Source: Bacteroides caecimuris (lineage in GTDB: Bacteria; Bacteroidota; Bacteroidia; Bacteroidales; Bacteroidaceae). From it: 64,000 nucleotides of DNA. The DNA lies in NCBI RefSeq assembly GCF_001688725.2, contig NZ_CP015401.2:3348001-3412000 (forward strand), in the 5' to 3' direction. Shown here piece after piece: positions 19,210 to 28,796 of the stretch. The notes below the pieces were generated by a model, which worked only from the letters and a program-made list of their open reading frames with translations, had not been told where the DNA came from and made no database searches. Made by a program: the position numbers and the translations under genes. Numbering within the stretch: the first letter of the stretch is position 1; every line of letters begins with the position of its first letter.

Positions 19210-19710
19210 TTAAAAATCGTCAGCAGGGAAACCTGTTCGACGGAAGCCTGAAATCTTATAAGTTAATTCATTTTCATCGTCGTCGAACTGTACCATATAT
19301 ACGATACTGTCAGCAGGCATACCGCTAGGAGTAGTGGCAGCTTTTTCCAGTACTTTGCCATCGGTTATCTTCACTTTGGATTCGTATGTTACATTATCCA
19401 CAAAGCCTGTTGTCGAGAAAGTTCTTGTTGCATAATTCACGTTCACTTTCACTTTATATTCCCAAAAGTTTCCTAAATCATCCAGCCACATTTCAGTTTC
19501 ATTGTTGCTGGCTGTATTGTAGGTACTCATTTGCAGATGTCCTGCTCCAAAAGGATCTTCTACTTCTTTCCCGTCAATAAATGCATTCACTGTCACCCAC
19601 CAGTCTCCAGCCATTTTTTCAACAGCAGTACCACCTGGTTCTGTATCGTTGTCGCATGCTACGAATGTAAAAGCCAGTGAAGCTAAAAGTAATATCATAT
19701 ATTTCTTCAT
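19210..19710 (-). CDS. Lipid-binding-like surface lipoprotein (silent cassette C)
   Basis: 166 codons with a lipoprotein signal (SLAFTFVAC). The body is beta-rich, with MAGDWWVTVNAF near residue 35 and regularly spaced strands, resembling the small Bacteroides family labelled putative lipid-binding protein (calycin-like). Its ligand is unknown. It follows the DUF5011-like lipoprotein gene by ten bases and is the last gene of the SusC-SusD operon of cassette C. Presumably translated only when the cassette is switched on. Confidence 0.7.
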   Translation of the reverse strand: MKKYMILLLASLAFTFVACDNDTEPGGTAVEKMAGDWWVTVNAFIDGKEVEDPFGAGHLQMSTYNTASNNETEMWLDDLGNFWEYKVKVNVNYATRTFSTTGFVDNVTYESKVKITDGKVLEKAATTPSGMPADSIVYMVQFDDDENELTYKISGFRRTGFPADDF

Positions 19711-19720
19711 AATCGTATTT

Positions 19721-20413
19721 TTATTGTTTTACTATAATGTCAAAAGATAGCTGACCGGCATAAGCAACAGTCCATTTCAGAGTCCCAATTGCAGGGTCCA
19801 ATGCTGTATTATCCATTTGATCCATGGAATCTCCCCAACCTGCAACATAGCTTTCCAAAGGAGTAATGGTATTATCATCATTCAATTGGAATTTGCCAAC
19901 CATTGCATAATCCGGTCCATAACCTCTACGCTGGTCATACCAGCCTCCTAAGAAATCGCTGATATAAAAAATCCCTGGTTCCATTTGCAAAATCACAATC
20001 TCATATCCACTGAAAGCTACCACAGAAGGGATGGTACATTTACTACCTTCGGCCACAGTATAAATTCCGGATTTCAAAGGAGAAGCTGTATTATCTGCCA
20101 CATACACTGTTCGTGTAAATGTTTTGGCAAAACCATCCTCATTGTATGCCGCATATACTAAATTGTAGATTCCCGGAGTGTTAACATCAACACTTCCTTT
20201 TATCTGAACAGATTCTGTGATATCTTCTCCGTTCATTTCTGCATAATATCCCGGTTCCTCAAAGGGTTGTCCTTTTTCCAAAACGACCTTTTCATCACCT
20301 ATTCTTTCCAACGTTACAAAATAGGTGACTTTAGAGGTGTCATCTGTTGATTTGTCGCAAGCTCCAAAGACAAACGACAAACATACTAATATGCTGTATA
20401 TTATTTTTTTCAT
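19721..20413 (-). CDS. DUF5011-like Ig-domain surface lipoprotein (silent cassette C)
   Basis: 230 codons. Lipobox LSFVFGAC at the N-terminus, then an immunoglobulin-like domain with VVLEKGQPFEEPGYYAEMNG and VDVNTPGIYNLVYAAYNEDG, which is the pattern of DUF5011/DUF5012 surface domains. The C-terminal half has Trp- and Tyr-rich strands. Such proteins often sit downstream of SusD and help capture substrate at the cell surface. It lies 27 bases after the SusD gene and ten bases before the lipid-binding-like gene. Confidence 0.75.
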   Translation of the reverse strand: MKKIIYSILVCLSFVFGACDKSTDDTSKVTYFVTLERIGDEKVVLEKGQPFEEPGYYAEMNGEDITESVQIKGSVDVNTPGIYNLVYAAYNEDGFAKTFTRTVYVADNTASPLKSGIYTVAEGSKCTIPSVVAFSGYEIVILQMEPGIFYISDFLGGWYDQRRGYGPDYAMVGKFQLNDDNTITPLESYVAGWGDSMDQMDNTALDPAIGTLKWTVAYAGQLSFDIIVKQ

Positions 20414-20440
20414 ACGTAAAACTTACTAAGTTATTGGTTA

Positions 20441-21949
<1,509 letters not shown>

Positions 21950-24900
21950 TTAAAATTTAACCATTAAGTTGAAACCGAAACGACGTGAGCTAGGATTAGC
22001 CGTGTATTCTCCATAGTTACCTTCAAGGTCATTACCAAATGAAGTCATTTCGGGATCAATAAATGTATTGCTGGATGGAGTCCAAACAAATAAGTTGTTG
22101 CCATATGCAGACACTTTTACTGCCTGGAAAGGGGTTTTTGCCAACCATTTTTTTGGCAAGTCCCAGCCTAATACAACAGAACGGAGCTTGACGTATGATT
22201 TGTCTACCAAGAAACAGCTTCCCATATCAGAGCCACCATCGCCCCAGTATTTATAAATGTTGGAGCTGGTAATAGGAGTTGTGTTTTCTACATAAGTGAC
22301 GTTTTCTCCATTCACTATTTTATTTGCTGAGTTAGGAACAATCAGCGGATTACGGTCATTGTAGGCAGTCTGTATCGCGTTACCGGTAAAATAGTTTATA
22401 TCTTTAGTGCGTGAATACATTACTCCGCCCTGACGGATATCAAAATCAATGCCTAAGCTTATACCTTTATATCTCAAGTTGGTAGAAACACCCATTTGAT
22501 ATTTGTTATTCATATCTCCGCAGATTCCGAATTCGCTGGCTTCAACCGGAAGACCCGTTGATGAATTGACTACAATACGTCCTTGCGGATCACGCTCGGC
22601 TACCTGAGCCTTGAAAACACCAACAGGCATGCCTGTTATAGCATACATACTGGTACCTCCATTGAGCCCGTAAATCGTTGTAATGCCCCCCAGTTCTTCC
22701 GGCAAACTGATCACCTTACTCCAGTTCTTTGTGAAGTTCCATGTCAGTTCCCAACTGAAATCTTTTGTTTTTATCGGAGTTCCGCTGATCAGGAGTTCTA
22801 CACCACGGTTACGAATCTCACCCAGGTTCATGTTCTGTGCTGTATAGCCTGATGCAGGGTCCATAGCCAAAGAGAAAATCTGCTTATCCGTATTTCGATT
22901 ATAATAAGATACGTCAAAAGAGAGACGGTTTTTGAAGAAAGCCATATTTAAACCGACTTCAGCTTCTGTGGTCATTTCCGGACTTAATGTGTTGCTTCCA
23001 AGCACATTTCCTGCAGAGTAAGCATTGACACCTCCTAGAGGGAAAGTCAGAGAACCGAAAGGTATTCTGTTAGCAGATTGTGCATACACAGGATTAACCA
23101 TATACACATCAGCATCGTTACCTGTTTTACCCCAGCTGGCGCGTATCTTACCAAAAGATATCACATCTTGCAGATTGTCATTCAATAATTCGCTGAAAAT
23201 AAAACTACCGGTAATACCGGGGTAGAAGAAGCTGCGATTTTCTTTCGGAAGAGTAGAAGACCAGTCATTACGGGCAGTTACCGTTAAATAGAGCATATTT
23301 TTCCATGAACCTTCAAACTGTCCGAAAACACCCATCAGACGTCTGAGTTCCATGTGCTGTTCTACTATAGGGGTTTTGCCGGAGTTCTTCAGATTAAACC
23401 ATGTAGGAATCGTTAAATCATTTACTTCTGAATATTGGTAAGAGACTTTACGCTCATTGCCATTGAAACCGACCAATGCATTGATATTAAAATCGTTAAC
23501 CGGCATATTGAAATTAACCATAATGTCCTGGTTTATCTCGCGACGACGGGTTGTCTGTTCAGAATATTGTCCGGTTTCACCAGAGAAAGGACTGCTGGAA
23601 CCCTGGCCTTCTCCATTAGGAGTGCCTTCATAATAAAGAGCGTACAGGTTCGGTTTTCCTTTGTCGCTTTGCCCTGTCGTGGTATCCAAGCCCATACGGT
23701 ACGTAAACTTGAAGTATTTCAGGAATTCATAATCCAATTGAAATTTTCCGTAGAATCTTTCAGACTCATACTCATTCAAATAGTTATTCAAAATATAATA
23801 AGGGTTCATAACTCCGTAGGGGGTATAATAATATCCCGGAGTGTTGAACGGATCATTCTGGTCTTCCAGTCCTATGATGCTGATATCTCTTGGTGTCTGA
23901 TATAAAGAGTTCAGCATGGACAAACCTTGTCCCGTAGTAGCAAAGTTATTCTTTTGATAAGCGTAATTCAGTGAAGAAGAGAATGTCAACGCTCCTGCCT
24001 TATGGCTACCGCGCGCAGAAAAAGTATATTTATCGTAGCTGTCAGCATCTGTTGGTATCATACCATCGTCGCTAATTTGAGAGAAAGATACATAATAATC
24101 ACTTTTATCTGTAGCTCCATTGAATGAAAGGCTGTTGCTATATCTGAATCCCGCATCAAAAAAGTCTTTGATGTTGTCAGGCATTGCCACATAAGGTTTC
24201 AGTTTCTGAGAGTTATTGTACACATTACCCCATAGCTGCATGGAACCATCAAAACGAGGTCCCCAAGAACCGTTCTCCAATTCTGTGTGGTTGCCGTTCC
24301 ATCCCATACCGAATTCATTTTGAAATTCCGGCAAACGCAGAACTGTTGACCACTGAACTCCGCCGTTATACTCGATTCCAACTCCTTTTCCCTTTTGGCC
24401 GCTTTTGGTAGTAATCATGACTACACCATTGGCAGCACGGCTACCATATAAAGCAGTGGCAGCAGCCCCTTTCAAAATAGTCATGTTTGCCACATCATCC
24501 GGATTAATAGCGTTTGCTCCATTACCAAAATCATATCCGCTGTTCAAACCATCTGTAGAATATACTGTAGAGTTATTCAATGGTACACCATCCACTACAT
24601 ATAATGGTTGATTTGTACCCGATAGTGAACTAACACCACGAATAATTACAGAATTTGAAGAACCAGGATCTGATGAAGTACTGGAAATCTGAACCCCCGC
24701 AATTTTACCTGCTAAACTTGACATAACATCGGAAGTACGACTCTCCGCAATTTTGTCACCTCCCACAGAAGTCGCAGCATACCCTAATGCTTTTTCGGAG
24801 CGTTTAATACCCATTGCTGTAACAACAACTTCATCAATTTGCTGGGCATCAGACCTAAGTACTACCTTTAAATTAGATTTGATTGCCACCTCTTGCGTTT

Positions 24901-24973
24901 GTATACCGATATACGAAATCTGCAAAGTCTTTGCAGAACTAAATATATTCATAATAAGTTGATTATTAAACAA
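21950..24973 (-). CDS. SusC/RagA TonB-linked receptor, silent cassette C (5'-truncated)
   Basis: The receptor homology begins at 24940, the outer edge of the shared 38-bp block. The frame happens to stay open to an ATG at 24973, adding eleven unrelated residues. There is no signal peptide, so any product would stay in the cytoplasm. From the block on it has the end of the carboxypeptidase-like domain (SYIGIQTQEVAIKS), the plug (YVVDGVPLNN, near residue 130 of this frame) and a full barrel ending FGFNLMVKF. After inversion the expressed gene's first 67 codons would join in frame at the Ser codon of the block. Downstream genes form a four-gene operon. Confidence 0.9.
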   Translation of the reverse strand: MFNNQLIMNIFSSAKTLQISYIGIQTQEVAIKSNLKVVLRSDAQQIDEVVVTAMGIKRSEKALGYAATSVGGDKIAESRTSDVMSSLAGKIAGVQISSTSSDPGSSNSVIIRGVSSLSGTNQPLYVVDGVPLNNSTVYSTDGLNSGYDFGNGANAINPDDVANMTILKGAAATALYGSRAANGVVMITTKSGQKGKGVGIEYNGGVQWSTVLRLPEFQNEFGMGWNGNHTELENGSWGPRFDGSMQLWGNVYNNSQKLKPYVAMPDNIKDFFDAGFRYSNSLSFNGATDKSDYYVSFSQISDDGMIPTDADSYDKYTFSARGSHKAGALTFSSSLNYAYQKNNFATTGQGLSMLNSLYQTPRDISIIGLEDQNDPFNTPGYYYTPYGVMNPYYILNNYLNEYESERFYGKFQLDYEFLKYFKFTYRMGLDTTTGQSDKGKPNLYALYYEGTPNGEGQGSSSPFSGETGQYSEQTTRRREINQDIMVNFNMPVNDFNINALVGFNGNERKVSYQYSEVNDLTIPTWFNLKNSGKTPIVEQHMELRRLMGVFGQFEGSWKNMLYLTVTARNDWSSTLPKENRSFFYPGITGSFIFSELLNDNLQDVISFGKIRASWGKTGNDADVYMVNPVYAQSANRIPFGSLTFPLGGVNAYSAGNVLGSNTLSPEMTTEAEVGLNMAFFKNRLSFDVSYYNRNTDKQIFSLAMDPASGYTAQNMNLGEIRNRGVELLISGTPIKTKDFSWELTWNFTKNWSKVISLPEELGGITTIYGLNGGTSMYAITGMPVGVFKAQVAERDPQGRIVVNSSTGLPVEASEFGICGDMNNKYQMGVSTNLRYKGISLGIDFDIRQGGVMYSRTKDINYFTGNAIQTAYNDRNPLIVPNSANKIVNGENVTYVENTTPITSSNIYKYWGDGGSDMGSCFLVDKSYVKLRSVVLGWDLPKKWLAKTPFQAVKVSAYGNNLFVWTPSSNTFIDPEMTSFGNDLEGNYGEYTANPSSRRFGFNLMVKF
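24903..24940 (-). repeat. Recombination block C (38-bp shared site)
   Basis: Exactly the same 38 bases as block A (28998-29035) in inverted orientation, and as block B in direct orientation. Beyond its inner edge two bases differ and then similarity to the expressed gene resumes through the codons for QEVAIK. Confidence 0.88.
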
Positions 24974-25264
24974 ATGCGTAGGTAGTGTTTGCTTCCCATA
25001 GTAAATATTATATTATTTCTATCATTCAGATTATCAATGTATTGATGACTTGTCAAACACTCAAAACGAGTGATTTATGCTACCGTATTTCTATCAGTAT
25101 TAAAAAGTAACTTGCTTTATATCAATATACTATACCTTTTATTAACGTAAATGCAGATGATATATATTGCCATATTTTATAATCAGTAGCAGTTTCACAG
25201 CTTTGAATTGTATACCATAATTACTCTATGCAACCCTGAATGACAGTTACTTTTCCTGTAAACC
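24974..25264. other. Non-coding DNA upstream of cassette C
   Basis: Roughly 290 AT-rich bases with no recognised gene. They are the far end of the segment that would invert between blocks A and C. No -7/-33 pair reading into cassette C was convincing, in line with that cassette being silent. Confidence 0.5.
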
Positions 25265-25292
25265 ATTAATAGAAAAATTCCTTTTGATTAAG
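25265..25292 (+). repeat. 28-bp inverted repeat, left copy
   Basis: Pairs with 26811-26838, 27 of 28 bases complementary. The two arms lie on either side of the ISAs1 element. With the element removed they would be about 190 bases apart. Similarity trails on inward (TAAACTT on both sides). Confidence 0.75.
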
Positions 25293-25378
25293 AGTAAACT
25301 TGTTTTTGTCCGATAGTAAACTTCTTTTCTGTTATTTGCATACTTAAAATGCAAGTTTTATTTTTATAAATGCAAGCT

Positions 25379-26699
25379 CAGGGCAAACGCATTATATTTT
25401 TATCTTATTTAATAGTTTGAACAAATATTCATCATTCCATCCTGCGTTTTTTCTTTTGGCTGCTACACTGCCCTTTGTTTCATCTTGTTTGATGATATAA
25501 AGGGCCATCTTATTAATTAAAGAAAAATTTTGCGCAGCATTACCTACTTTCCTTCCTGCGTCTTCTCTAAACGATACGTCTAACTGCCAATGTAGCCTGT
25601 TTTCTATATCCCAATGCGATCTTATAGCCTCTGAAATTTCTTTCGGTTTTAGCCCTAGTGAAGTAATGTAATATCTTTTTTCTACGGAAAGTTTTTTAGT
25701 GGCTACCTCCAGTCTTTCGGTACTAATTCTTACGATGGACTTGACCCCCTCAAATTTATCTTTCAGCATTGATTCCATAATCTTTCCCGGGCTATAAACC
25801 AGACATTCACGAGTCTCAATTCTCCCATGAGAAACCTCCTCTGTGACATATTTTCCATAGTGTGAACGGTATACCGGCCGATCAATATCAACACCATCCA
25901 TCTCGTCTAGCCAGCGTTCCACATCCATTAACCTGTTTTTTTGATTGGCCTTTAATGCCAGAATATAGTCTGCATTATTTTCTATTATTACTTCGGCAAT
26001 ATCTGTTTGGCATGCAATAGCATCAATTGTCACTATGCAATCCTGCAAATCCAGAGATTTTATAAGAGAAGGAATAGCGGTGATTTCATTGCTTTTATCA
26101 TCTACTTTTACCTGACCCATACTGATTCCATTGGAAACAGCCCAGGCACTAACCATATGAAGCTTGAATCCTTTTTTGCCAAAGGGATTGTCTTTGCTGC
26201 ACTTACTTGCTCCACGAAGCATTTTACCGTCTATAGCAACAACCCCTTCATACTTACCACAAAGCTCAGATACCCAATCACGAAAGACCAATTCAAAATA
26301 ACCGGGTTTGAGTAAACTGAAAAAACGATTGAAAGTGTCATGACTTGGGATCTTTACTAAATCAGGAAAACGACGTTTAAAGAAGTCAAACTTACAAATA
26401 CCGAACCGTTCTATTTCATTCCAGCTTTCACTTCCACAGATTACAGCACACAAGGCTATATAAACGATGACTTCCAAAGAGTGTTCTTTTTTTCGGTCAA
26501 TACGAGGATCTTCAAGTTGTTTACAAAGACTAATTAAGCTCATTTTAGGGTTTATTTTTGTTTAAATTCAATACAACAAAAATACAAATAAATAATTAAT
26601 ATACAAAATATTAATAGATTAATAATAAGACAAATAATAAAAATGAAATATAGATAATAGTTGACTAATTGATAGACAAAATATAATGCGTCTGCCCTG
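25379..26699 (-). mobile_element. ISAs1-family insertion sequence, 1321 bp
   Basis: Bounded by 22-bp inverted ends (25379-25400 and 26678-26699, one mismatch, beginning CAGGGCAAACGCATTATA / CAGGGCAGACGCATTATA). Flanked by the 9-bp direct repeat ATGCAAGCT at 25370-25378 and 26700-26708, as expected for target duplication. One transposase gene inside. Intact ends and intact gene suggest a recent insertion. Confidence 0.92.
25392..26543 (-). CDS. ISAs1-family transposase
   Basis: 383 codons, full length for ISAs1 transposases. The N-terminal DDE_Tnp_1-associated region has LEDPRIDRKKEHSLEVIVYI. The catalytic core shows VAIDGKMLRGA (first Asp, near residue 103), the region TIDAIACQTDIA (second acidic residue, near residue 172), and RSHWDIENRLHWQLDVSFREDA near residue 325 with the conserved Glu. 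It would cut and paste its own element. Its gene starts inside the right inverted end region and its stop lies just inside the left one. Confidence 0.94.
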   Translation of the reverse strand: MSLISLCKQLEDPRIDRKKEHSLEVIVYIALCAVICGSESWNEIERFGICKFDFFKRRFPDLVKIPSHDTFNRFFSLLKPGYFELVFRDWVSELCGKYEGVVAIDGKMLRGASKCSKDNPFGKKGFKLHMVSAWAVSNGISMGQVKVDDKSNEITAIPSLIKSLDLQDCIVTIDAIACQTDIAEVIIENNADYILALKANQKNRLMDVERWLDEMDGVDIDRPVYRSHYGKYVTEEVSHGRIETRECLVYSPGKIMESMLKDKFEGVKSIVRISTERLEVATKKLSVEKRYYITSLGLKPKEISEAIRSHWDIENRLHWQLDVSFREDAGRKVGNAAQNFSLINKMALYIIKQDETKGSVAAKRKNAGWNDEYLFKLLNKIKI

Positions 26700-27160
26700 A
26701 TGCAAGCTTTGTTTATAAAAACGGAACCTTTGTTTTTATAAATGCAAGTTGCGTTTATAGATTAGAAATCATAAAAAGGAACTTTGCTATTAAGCAAACA
26801 GAAGTTTAGCCTTAATCAAAAGGAACTTTTCTATTAATAGACTGCACGATAGGTAATGTAATAATGTACAATGAAAGCAAGTTTCCATGAAAAAATATAA
26901 ATTAAAGGAAGAGATTAGAGTACATACATATATATTAAGCGGCTATTCAATCAAGACCGAAATACAATGAGAAATGAATCTGAAAACTATGAGAAATAAC
27001 TAAAATAAAAGCCTTTTTACGATGAAAACTATGAGAAATGTCGATTTATAAAACATTTCTCATTAGTTATTATTTTCATTATCTGCTACTTATATTCATG
27101 TTATGAGAATATGAGAAATGAAAACATCAAAACGATTTCAGGTAGAGGCAGAATAAATTG
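26700..27160. other. Repeat-rich non-coding region beside the recombinase gene
   Basis: No gene recognised. It holds TTTTTATAAATGCAAG at 26733-26748 (also at 25361-25376 across the IS), the motif AAAAGGAACTTTNCTATTAA twice (near 26773 and 26818), the right 28-bp inverted repeat at 26811-26838, and a cluster of ATGAGAAATG-like units at 26967, 26989, 27031 and 27111, with an inverted copy at 27054-27063. Such iterated sites could bind the recombinase or a helper protein. Confidence 0.6.
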
Positions 27161-28345
27161 CTATTGTTTATTGTAGAGCTTTGATGAGGCCGTTTTCTCA
27201 AGATCACGCACCACTGTAATATCCATTATATTTGCATAGACTTGTGTAGTCTTCACACTTTTGTGCCCTAATAGCTTTTGTACCGTAGTAATATTGGCAC
27301 CACTATATAATAATAAGGTAGCATTTGTATGCCGGGCAGTGTGGAATGATACACGTTTATCAATTTTCGCCAAGCCTGCCAACAGACTCAATTCTTTGTT
27401 GATATTAGAATTGTCTTTTAACTTAAAGAAGCTGTCAAGATCATCTTCATAGTGTTGCAATATCTCGATTCCTTTGCCTTCAAATAATAAATATAAAGGA
27501 AGGCGTACCTCAATACCAGTTTTAACAGACTTGTATATAATCCAGGTCTCCTGATGGAATTCAATAATATTTGCGGAGGTCAGACTGATGAAATCAGAAT
27601 ATCGTAATCCTGCGTAACAACAAAATAAAAAAGCATCTTTTGTTTTTTGCAATCTCGTATATCTTCCTGTCAACTGCAAATTCTCAAATCTGTATAACTC
27701 TTCCGGGGCTAAGTGCGTATGGCTTCCCTCTATGCTTTTAATTTTATACTTTCTAAAAGCATACTTTTGTATATCCATATACTCTTTATTTATAGCAACA
27801 TTAACGTATCGTTTCAGGTGCTTCATGTGCTTGGCGATAGTATTAAGATGATAACTTTTAGACTGTAGGTAATTATCAAATGAGGATACAAATTCAAATG
27901 TCAAATCGGTAAATAATACCTCTTTTTTGAAGCCCTGAAGTAATTCAAGCGTGGAAAGGTGATTTTGACGGGTACTCTCTTTTAAAGAAGAATTAGCTAT
28001 CTCATCTTTAAAAAAAATCAAAAATGACCTTTCGTTGCTGAGAGGTTTATCAATAGAATTTCTTAATAAATCTAACGATATGGTCTTTCCCTGTTGCCAT
28101 AGTCCAAGTTCAGTTTGCTCAATAGCTGCTATATTTTCATATAACATACGATTCAAAACATTCGCATTGGGATGATTTTTCACCATTTTTCGTTTGGCAT
28201 CCCACTGTTCCGGTTTGAGATATATTTTGGTGGAGAAATACATCTTTTTCCTGTTCAGATAGGCTTCTACCTGAACTAATGCCATTCCTCTTTTATTCAA
28301 TCTCTTCTTTCTATTAAACACAAGGTTGTAACTGATCTTTTCCAT
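27161..28345 (-). CDS. Tyrosine recombinase, probable SusC/SusD switch invertase
   Basis: 394 codons. An N-terminal arm-type domain and SAM-like core-binding domain (about residues 105-195) are followed by the catalytic domain with all expected residues: Arg248 in YAGLRYSDF, Lys275, His335-x-x-Arg338 in HTARH, His361 and nucleophile Tyr370 in TTQVYANI. It resembles the phage-integrase-family DNA invertases of Bacteroides more than an element integrase, since no att sites or mobile cargo surround it. It sits inside the segment it would invert, divergent from the expressed SusC gene, between block A and block C. That position suggests it inverts DNA at these blocks; the assignment is inference. 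Confidence 0.88.
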   Translation of the reverse strand: MEKISYNLVFNRKKRLNKRGMALVQVEAYLNRKKMYFSTKIYLKPEQWDAKRKMVKNHPNANVLNRMLYENIAAIEQTELGLWQQGKTISLDLLRNSIDKPLSNERSFLIFFKDEIANSSLKESTRQNHLSTLELLQGFKKEVLFTDLTFEFVSSFDNYLQSKSYHLNTIAKHMKHLKRYVNVAINKEYMDIQKYAFRKYKIKSIEGSHTHLAPEELYRFENLQLTGRYTRLQKTKDAFLFCCYAGLRYSDFISLTSANIIEFHQETWIIYKSVKTGIEVRLPLYLLFEGKGIEILQHYEDDLDSFFKLKDNSNINKELSLLAGLAKIDKRVSFHTARHTNATLLLYSGANITTVQKLLGHKSVKTTQVYANIMDITVVRDLEKTASSKLYNKQ

Positions 28346-28796
28346 ACTTTCTTTTTTAATTAATAATAGAATAAATTAGACGTAATTCTGTGCTATCTCT
28401 GAGGCGAATAAGCATTAATATCTCTAAAAAAAATAAGTCTTTCAATAACATAGTATTCACAAAACTTTAAATTAAATGCCACTTTTTTATTCGCTTTTCC
28501 ACGAAAAAAGCAAAAAGAATAGCCCTTAAAGGAGTTTTATGACTAAAAACGAATAAAATAAATATTAAAAGATACATTTTGCTTATGCAAATTGTTAGTT
28601 ATTGTTTTAACAAACAACACTTTTAAGAACGAAAAATATGCTTATAAGCATAAATATTGCTTATTAAATAGCAAAATGTTACATTTACAACTTTTTTTCA
28701 TTAAATATAGTGGTTGGTTTTAGTTTTATTAATATATTTGCAAATTGTTAGAGTAAAGATACAAATAATGTAAAGTTAAACTTTAAGAGAGAATTT
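28346..28796 (+). promoter_or_regulatory. Divergent control region with the only SusC promoter
   Basis: 451 bases between the recombinase gene and the expressed SusC gene. A likely promoter for SusC is TATATTTG at 28733-28740 with TTG near 28714-28716, about 16-17 bases upstream of it. The sequence TGCAAATTGTTAG occurs twice, at about 28586 and 28739, the second overlapping the predicted start point. A perfect palindrome ATGCTTATAAGCAT lies near 28638-28651. These may be sites for a regulator. This whole region moves with the invertible segment. Confidence 0.6.

Noticed and set aside
26967..27120. Possible CRISPR array from repeated ATGAGAAATG units
   Set aside because: Repeats are only about ten bases with irregular spacing, and no cas genes are present.
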